Positions 48,301 to 51,831 of a stretch of DNA of 51,831 nucleotides are shown here, piece after piece (the stretch's first letter is position 1; each line of letters begins with the position of its first letter). The position numbers and the translations under genes were made by a program. The DNA lies in contig JAUSCI010000041.1 in the NCBI GenBank assembly GCA_030651305.1, forward strand, positions 1 to 51,831, in the 5' to 3' direction. The DNA is from Sulfuritalea sp. Lineage in GTDB: Bacteria; Pseudomonadota; Gammaproteobacteria; Burkholderiales; Rhodocyclaceae. A model generated the notes under the pieces. The model was not told the origin of the DNA. It searched no databases and saw only the letters and a program-made list of their open reading frames with translations.

Positions 48301-49614
48301 TCCGGCATAAGCCGCATCGGGTGTACCGGAAGCGACGATGTTGATATTCGAGGGATCGAGCAGCCATGATCCGGCTTGCCCATTGCTTGCGCCGACGTTG
48401 ACCCGAATACCCTGTGCATCCAGATAGCGCTTGCCCGAGGTCTCGACAAAGCCGCCGTCGCCTCCCAGAGCGCCGCCACGCGCCGAGATGTTGCCGTAGG
48501 CCCGCGTCGTGTCGTCGGACCAGACAATCACCGTACCACCATCGCCGACTCCTGTGGCGTCCGCCTTGAGACTGGCGTTGGGGCCGAAGTAGCTGATGCT
48601 GGCGTTCTGGATGTCAGTATTTCCTTCGACTCCGCTCAGGACATGCTTGCCCTGATAATCGCCGCCGATCATGATCTTGCCGCCACCGTTTTCACCGCTG
48701 GCGTCGATTTCGGCCTTGTCCGTCACCGCGACGCGATTGCCGAGCACTTCGACCTGGCCGCCCTTGGTGCCGGTGGTGATGATGCGGCCATTGCCATCGA
48801 CGTAGGCGTCCTGGCTGGCGCGAAGGAAAATGCGCCCGCCTTCGCTGACGACGCTGCTGGCGTTGATCTGGCCGCTGTTCCTGACGATGACGCCGGCGAT
48901 GCCGATGCGGCCGGCTTCGGCGGTGATGGTGCCGAGGTTAGTACTGTTGCCTTCGGCGCCGGTGATGTCGACCTTGACGCCGGGCAAGGCACTGTCGATC
49001 AGGCTGACGGTGGTGCCGGCAGCGAGGATGGTTTCGCCCTTGGGCGTGGTGATGATGCCTTCGTTGCTGACGTTGCTGCCGATCAAGTAGACGCTTCCGC
49101 CGGCCGGGGTCCTGATTTCGCCCTGGTTGAGGACGTCCTTTGCGGTGCCGTCATTGATGAAGAGATTGCGCCCGGCGAGGAAGTTTTCGTTGCTGATGTT
49201 GAGCGTGCTGGCGACAAAGCCGGCGGTATCGACCCGGCCGCCGGGGCCGACCATGATGCCGGCGGGATTGACCAGCCAGACGCGACCGTTGGAACTGAGC
49301 GTGCCGTAGATGGCCGTCGGGTCGTTCAGTACCCGGTTGAGCACGGTGCTGGAGGCGGCCGTCTGGGCAAAATGGGTGGTCTCGCCCACTTTGATCGAGA
49401 ACTTGTCCCAGTTGATGATGGCGCCGTTGCTGTTGGTGACCGTCAGGAGCTTGCCGACCTGATTGAAGGTGGCGGCACCATTGACCACGACGGGATTCAC
49501 CGGGTTCGACAGGACGGGGGTGGCGATGAAGCACGCGGCGACGGCGGCTACGCACAAGCGAACAGGCGTAGATAACCGGGAACGGTGCTTGCGGGAGGGA
49601 TTTTTATAGCTCAT
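42346..49614 (-). CDS. Giant two-partner-secretion exoprotein (TpsA; filamentous hemagglutinin N-terminal domain)
   Basis: A 2422-residue secreted protein. Start ATG 49614 has GGAG 8-11 bases upstream. A long signal peptide (about 1-35) is followed by the TPS domain (to about 240) with NPVNPVVVNGAATF, WLVNPAGIMVGPGG and NEGIITTPKGETILAAG, which leads export through TpsB. The rest is a predicted right-handed beta-helix with very Gly-rich modules full of YGG, GYAGY and GGTGG, strongest at 43500-46250. The C terminus has a Cys pair (DPCVTNPLLCK) like the anchors of HMW-type adhesins, then a highly charged Lys/Asp/Glu tail ending VAMCS. It has no autotransporter barrel. It is likely an adhesin or surface filament. 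Confidence 0.92.
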   Translation of the reverse strand: MSYKNPSRKHRSRLSTPVRLCVAAVAACFIATPVLSNPVNPVVVNGAATFNQVGKLLTVTNSNGAIINWDKFSIKVGETTHFAQTAASSTVLNRVLNDPTAIYGTLSSNGRVWLVNPAGIMVGPGGRVDTAGFVASTLNISNENFLAGRNLFINDGTAKDVLNQGEIRTPAGGSVYLIGSNVSNEGIITTPKGETILAAGTTVSLIDSALPGVKVDITGAEGNSTNLGTITAEAGRIGIAGVIVRNSGQINASSVVSEGGRIFLRASQDAYVDGNGRIITTGTKGGQVEVLGNRVAVTDKAEIDASGENGGGKIMIGGDYQGKHVLSGVEGNTDIQNASISYFGPNASLKADATGVGDGGTVIVWSDDTTRAYGNISARGGALGGDGGFVETSGKRYLDAQGIRVNVGASNGQAGSWLLDPSNINIVASGTPDAAYAGGVFSYGGDVGTVLAGDVNNALGYGSVIIHTDGAGSGNGHITANAVSLTGTGSLTLAAYGGGGSTDGNITIYGSTISVGGFKALAGWNGATTYSGSDVISGTGNINIAGSSINSSGNIDLHAGNDITLGRTTSGPGTWLQSNGDMFVSANNLTLLGGSGGIWHSSSTQGPSAVLYSMGAQTIAIENQILLQAGGINNTAYAGSPMYGGSVAIRSGGSQTISAHAIKVYAGDYGHDNSAEIQAYGGQSITITGTGGLLEVKGGGDGDTSVYGGQGSFNNQARILHGDTSNNETYTGTGQQTITIYGGGTVNVQAGSGTGKLGYYRSDCVAAGAAVADCRGSGNGATLENGIGAQALNFDPAYGGAIGVYGGGAGTNNWAGINNKGAGQTITGNPDITLTGGTGGGAANYGGLVFLLSNDAGIFSKGTGAQTIYGGSITINGGGDTASYGGAGISNESDESLYIATTGNLSMYGGASSAGDTFAGGVYIGNKNGGAIDLQIGGAVYIQAGSGSSAPVLIGSVGGPSNVNIVTGGNVDVIADGSGVAIGSLSASYGATVNINSGGSLSVSGSGTRGVLIGSLFDSGAASLDGDGIAVGPGSQLTANSDLTLKSGNNLLIAASVPVKTYGGAITLVAGWDGETATGVDRAGVISAYGGFTTYGGAFNAYGWTAIELGSVITDAPTGSGSDGGAVYVDASNGPVYVGSISAKGGDASGLGSDGGTGGNVTLLSYGLLTLGSGGIEASGGKGSDGGEGGLSSARQGGDGGQVTLTSTTGNITVNGNITAKGGEGGAGEAGSGSTSYSGGWTSGGSGYQGGDGGQGGSITLTATAGNILLSAGVSLNARGGDGGEGGAGGTGWGHAVSDSGGVFSATGQGGQGGTGGTGGTGGIIGLNATVGGIVMYGGTSLVASGGTGGAGGAGGVGMGYSATSYYGYASASASGGTGGSGGSGGRGGTVSLAGGSGGITIHGDLIARGGTGGAGGAGGQAYVDSAVQSANAGYAGDGGDGGNETSSSSHSISVGSYGGIAFSGTLDTRGGAGGSGEYSGYAGRGGNVVMIAGWDGGYMTTNGITGSITGIDDSLGSIITGGGGSGSGSFTAYAGNSITLGSVNTDGVSLYYGYNSGGNVSMSAVSGSIEVSSISAKGGVTSNAGENGGSGGAVTLQAYGGLTLGSGGIDASGADGWSANEGDNISGGGEGGSGGQVMLTSITGDVAVNGNILANGGKGGYTSGYGSGYWGYGINNGGAAGDITVTASAGSITVTNALLSAKGGDGGNSGSGYAGYGQRGGTIALASDGGITLTGSTLSANGGAGGSVEYYYGYAGYAGRGGSITLTNSGIGNISLTGSALNAIGGTGGSTKGYSYDSGYGSGGNGGSITLTNNGIGNISLTSSSINAYGGDGGSAGFGYSGYAGNGGSIELYNNIAGDITLSGTTTTLNVQGGTGGNSTYGGYSGYSGGAGGSVTLQTANGSVALNNGSLIDARGGIGGAGSNDDSYNGYSADSGGDGGEGGNVTLVASGAAAIISLSDSLITAGGGLGGSGGAGTGAYDGYGGDGGTGGSAGSVSLTAERSIQLVGSAVYVNGGSGGAGGAGVAAGGSIGSDGTGGSAEFTSQYGGVAGGLAIIADVVGSNSLSATVDGVATYGGIAIRNFGAQPGAISIADNASLQSNISFYNSGDLALDGDQTFTASGSKRIESGGILDISTGVTAGDNIVLAGTTIRINAGGYVEAGNNVALIAPLLGGTIFLDGGVTAYGGSGIASSITASNGVSLPYTGIAFVAGNLFADSGGYLKATHTTLGNISGLVTGDIPLNNGAYFDAAKDIDLVLAGTMSTLSLLNGGYFLASPTTIKLDFSNRSSGGLVISGGGGLFVGSIGNIATAGAGLELNYGVAASVAVDPCVTNPLLCKTPTDDKAPSPPDTGKTDPTSPPEDLSKTTGGEKDTFGGEEQKPPEETKKDEQDEKDKKDKKSDEAKDEKKDEKPAAKKVAMCS
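43500..46250 (-). repeat. Gly/Tyr-rich degenerate modular repeats within the TpsA exoprotein
   Basis: The protein sequence here consists of imperfect modules of about 40-60 residues with the pattern: GGxGGxxx, a Tyr-rich stretch such as YSGYAG or YYGYAG, GxGGSITL, a short strand, and GSxLxAxGG. Examples are GGTGGSTKGYSYDSGYG, GGDGGSAGFGYSGYAG and GGAGGSVEYYYGYAGYAG. They suggest coils of a beta-helix with disordered Gly/Tyr loops. DNA-level repetition makes this zone prone to slippage or misassembly. Confidence 0.8.
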
Positions 49615-49722
49615 CTGCAAACTCCAAGGGCGGAACAGCCGCCCGCTCGTTTTTTTATAGCCCCAAGACAACTCGTTTGCTAGTGCGTAAGTCACACTCT
49701 CAGCGAAAATTCAGCCCCGGGG

Positions 49723-51429
49723 TCAAAAACCGAAAGCGAGGCCAAAGTGGCCGCGAATGTCGCCTTCGAGCGCGATATTTGGTGCGGCATTTGGCCAGAC
49801 GCCATCCATGACTCGCGCAATATCGAAGCGGGCGCTGACATCTTTCTTGAGGTTGTAGCGCACACCGACGCCAATCGATGCGATGTTGACATGCTGATTG
49901 ACCGACGGGTTGAGGTTGAAACCTTTTGCCGAATCAAAGAACACCAGCCCCTTGAGGTTTCCGTCCAGACCCAGCTTTGCCGCGATGTCGGGAGAATAGA
50001 CCTCGAGATTGGCAAAATAGCCACGATCGCTGACCACCGCACGTTCGAGGAAGCCGCGCACCGCGTTCGAACCCGCCAGGCCAAGCCGCTCGCCGGCTGG
50101 CAGTGCATTGTTCGCGTGCTGACCGCTGGCGGCAACACGAAGCAGCCAATCGCCGGCTACGACCGTGGAATAGCTGCCGCCAAAACGCAGCGCCGAAAAC
50201 TGGTCCTTGGTCTGGTAACCGGAGGCGGCAGAGTAACGATCGTTACCACCGGGCGCGGTAGCGGCGGGAGCGCCAGCGTAGTCGAATCGGCTGCCCATCG
50301 GAAACAGGTGATGGACTACGCCGACGTTGAAATCGATCGCCTCACCCGGCTTTTGCCACTGGCCGCTGTAAGTGGCGGAAACCGGGCGGAAGGTATGCGG
50401 CGTACAGCCCGCGCCGCCAAAAGGCGTTGGCACGCCAGCAACAGCGCAGCGGCTGTTCATGTACTTGTAGTCATAGCCGAACACCAGCTTGGAGGTGAAC
50501 TCGCCGGCGCGCGGAAAAATGTGGTTGTAACGAAACCCGAATACCTCGCCCTTGCCGTTGATCGCCAGGCCCGCGCCGAGGTTTGGCGAATTGGTTGGCG
50601 AATCGGTGCTGGAATTGCCGTAGATGAAGTCGATGCTGTCGCCCAGCGAATACAGGGGCAAGCGGTAGCCGATACTGAAAATATCGACCTTCACGCCGTT
50701 GCCGTCCTGTCCCGGAATCATCCGGTTGCCCAGAATCTTCATGCCGCCGGGTGGGTCTGCGGCGGTGGTGTAGGCCAGCGTCAGCACCTGGTCGCTGTTG
50801 CCCACATTCGCGTTCTGGTAGGAAACGCCCACCCGGTGCTTGCCACTGCCCTTGGTACCGGTGTTGTCCAGCGTAAGGTAGATGCGCTCGGGGTTTTCTT
50901 CCTTGACCTCGACCTTGATATCGACCTTGCCTTCTGCTTCGCTTACGCCCAGCGTCACTTCAACCTGCTTCGCGGGATTCTCGTTGCTCAGCTGGACGTT
51001 TTCGGAAAGCTGGCGCATGTTCGGCGCCTCGCCCTCTTTCAGGTTCGGCAGACTGGCACGGACATTTTCATTGTTGAAATATTTGTTGCCGGTGATCGCG
51101 ACCTTGCCAACGACGCCCTGGCTGACTTGCAGCCGCACCACGCCTGTGGTGAGTTCCTGTTCCGGCACATAGACCTGCACGGTGCCATAGCCGAGGCGAC
51201 GGAATTCTCCTTCGAGCGCTTCCAGGGCCTTTTGCACATCGCCATAGTTCTTGCCCTGGCCGACAAAGGGCGCAACCAGTTGCTGGGCGCGCTCCGCCGA
51301 CAGAATCGAATTGCCTTCGATCTGAAAACGCACTATGCCGAAACTCGCATCCTGCGCGGTCGCGTCATTCAGCGATCCGACCGTGAGAAAAAACGCAGCG
51401 GCCAACACGCTGACTATTGATTTCGTCAT
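49723..51429 (-). CDS. TpsB outer membrane transporter (ShlB/FhaC/HecB family)
   Basis: A 568-residue outer membrane protein that exports the TpsA partner. Start ATG 51429 gives a clean signal peptide (SIVSVLAAAFFLTVGSLNDATA) and has GAGGG 9-13 bases upstream. Two POTRA domains follow (FQIEGNSILSAERAQQL, FRRLGYGTVQVYVPEQEL and ITGNKYFNNENVRASLPNL), then a beta-barrel of the ShlB type with the tip of loop L6 in LAGSNAVRGFLERAVVSDRGY. The last residues (GHFGLAFGF) end in Phe, as needed for barrel insertion. It precedes tpsA by 108 bases on the same strand; the two are probably one operon. Confidence 0.94.
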   Translation of the reverse strand: MTKSIVSVLAAAFFLTVGSLNDATAQDASFGIVRFQIEGNSILSAERAQQLVAPFVGQGKNYGDVQKALEALEGEFRRLGYGTVQVYVPEQELTTGVVRLQVSQGVVGKVAITGNKYFNNENVRASLPNLKEGEAPNMRQLSENVQLSNENPAKQVEVTLGVSEAEGKVDIKVEVKEENPERIYLTLDNTGTKGSGKHRVGVSYQNANVGNSDQVLTLAYTTAADPPGGMKILGNRMIPGQDGNGVKVDIFSIGYRLPLYSLGDSIDFIYGNSSTDSPTNSPNLGAGLAINGKGEVFGFRYNHIFPRAGEFTSKLVFGYDYKYMNSRCAVAGVPTPFGGAGCTPHTFRPVSATYSGQWQKPGEAIDFNVGVVHHLFPMGSRFDYAGAPAATAPGGNDRYSAASGYQTKDQFSALRFGGSYSTVVAGDWLLRVAASGQHANNALPAGERLGLAGSNAVRGFLERAVVSDRGYFANLEVYSPDIAAKLGLDGNLKGLVFFDSAKGFNLNPSVNQHVNIASIGVGVRYNLKKDVSARFDIARVMDGVWPNAAPNIALEGDIRGHFGLAFGF

Positions 51430-51578
51430 AAAACAAACCCTCAATAAGCCGATCGACAAATCAACCGATGACCAGTAACCAATGACCAAAGCGTATTTTT
51501 CAGATCAACGTCAAAAGCTAGCAGAGTTTCAGTCTAACAGCAACTTCCATGCAGGCAAAGTGTTGCGAGTTAATGAGT

Positions 51579-51831
51579 TGTCCGGTTCTGTAGCACGACA
51601 TCTGTCCGGTTGTCATAGTGCCCCGAAGGGGGTACGAGATGAGACGGTCGGAACTGCTACAGGAGGTTCGGATGATGAGATTCGATGAATCGTACGAAGG
51701 ATGGAACAAAGGACGGCTGACGCAGGCCGAGGCAGCGCAGATTCTGGGGATGTGCGAGCGCAGCTTCCGGCGGTATCTGGCCAGGTACGAGGCCGAAGGG
51801 CTGGAAGGTCTGATCGATCGGCGGCTGGAGC
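51579..51831 (+). mobile_element. Left end of an insertion sequence (truncated by the window)
   Basis: A transposase gene starts at 51672 and runs off the window. Upstream, TGTCCGGTT occurs twice in direct orientation (51579-51587 and 51603-51611), and a CCCC-GAA-GGGG hairpin lies at about 51621-51632; these suit an IS end with transposase-binding sites. The exact terminal base and target duplication cannot be set without the right end. The element points away from tpsB and ends about 150 bases before the tpsB start, so it may have cut into the tps promoter region. Confidence 0.6.
51672..51831 (+). CDS. Transposase N-terminal part (ISNCY/IS1202-like), incomplete
   Basis: The frame is open from ATG 51672 to the window end, giving 53 residues. 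AGGAGG at 51661-51666 is an excellent Shine-Dalgarno sequence; ATG 51675 is also possible. The sequence has a helix-turn-helix: LTQAEAAQILGMCERSFRRY followed by LARYEAEGLEGLIDRRLE, which I recall from ISNCY-family transposases of proteobacteria. The catalytic DDE domain would lie outside the window. Whether the element is intact cannot be seen. Confidence 0.8.
   Translation, partial: MMRFDESYEGWNKGRLTQAEAAQILGMCERSFRRYLARYEAEGLEGLIDRRLE

Noticed and set aside
45730-49575. Ala/Val/Asp-rich plus-strand open frames (443 and 399 residues) opposite tpsA
   Set aside because: They mirror the Gly-rich coding repeats of tpsA and show no domain of their own.
51482-51688. 68-residue plus-strand open frame before the transposase
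   Set aside because: It covers the IS end and the hairpin, has no ribosome-binding site of note and no family resemblance.

Overview
This window is GC-rich chromosomal DNA from a Gram-negative bacterium, most likely a betaproteobacterium near the Rhodocyclales. That placement is an inference from gene content and from gene orders recalled for that group (RNB nuclease-tonB-aroE-mtgA; hemL-thiE-thiD next to a type IV pilus chemotaxis operon; a methylmalonyl-CoA mutase/propionyl-CoA carboxylase cluster), not from a search. Coding density is very high and many genes overlap by 4 bases. No tRNA, rRNA, CRISPR array or convincing rho-independent terminator was seen.

Layout. (1) 1-9778, plus strand: housekeeping genes. 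These are the 3' end of thiC, a small YkgJ-like cysteine-cluster protein, uppP, an esterase, rarD, a methyltransferase, an RNB-family exoribonuclease, a TonB-like protein, aroE, mtgA and a CorA transporter carrying an extra MgtE_N-like domain. (2) 9775-13005, minus strand: sugE, hemL, thiE, thiD. (3) 13128-13309: a decayed rubredoxin gene. (4) 13474-22324, plus strand: a Pil-Chp chemosensory operon (pilG, pilH, pilI, pilJ and a 1774-residue ChpA-type kinase). (5) 22385-25349: a methylmalonyl-CoA-epimerase-like VOC protein, an Old Yellow Enzyme and an OprB-type porin. (6) 25356-32181, minus strand: the propionyl-CoA to succinyl-CoA module (mutase, MeaB chaperone, carboxylase beta, carboxylase alpha), with a divergent GntR/FCD regulator whose start overlaps a 22-bp near-palindrome. 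(7) 33015-40106: a glycosyltransferase facing a tight minus-strand group of five genes (dienelactone hydrolase, methyltransferase, PaaK-like ligase, BKACE/DUF849 enzyme, NeuD-like acyltransferase), then an AhpD-like protein. (8) 40106-51429: a two-partner secretion locus (TpsB transporter, a 2422-residue Gly/Tyr-rich TpsA exoprotein, a secreted FecR-domain protein, a PAPS-dependent-type sulfotransferase) with an APS-kinase-like gene converging on it. (9) The right edge holds the start of an insertion sequence.

How the parts fit. The carboxylase, mutase, MeaB and possibly the VOC protein form a complete B12-dependent propionate route, probably controlled by the divergent GntR regulator. The Pil-Chp operon would control type IV pilus activity. 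The most speculative and most interesting unit is at the right end. There, a secreted, tyrosine-rich giant protein, its transporter and a FecR partner lie in line with a sulfotransferase, beside the enzyme type that makes the sulfotransferase's donor (PAPS). This raises the possibility of a sulfated surface product.
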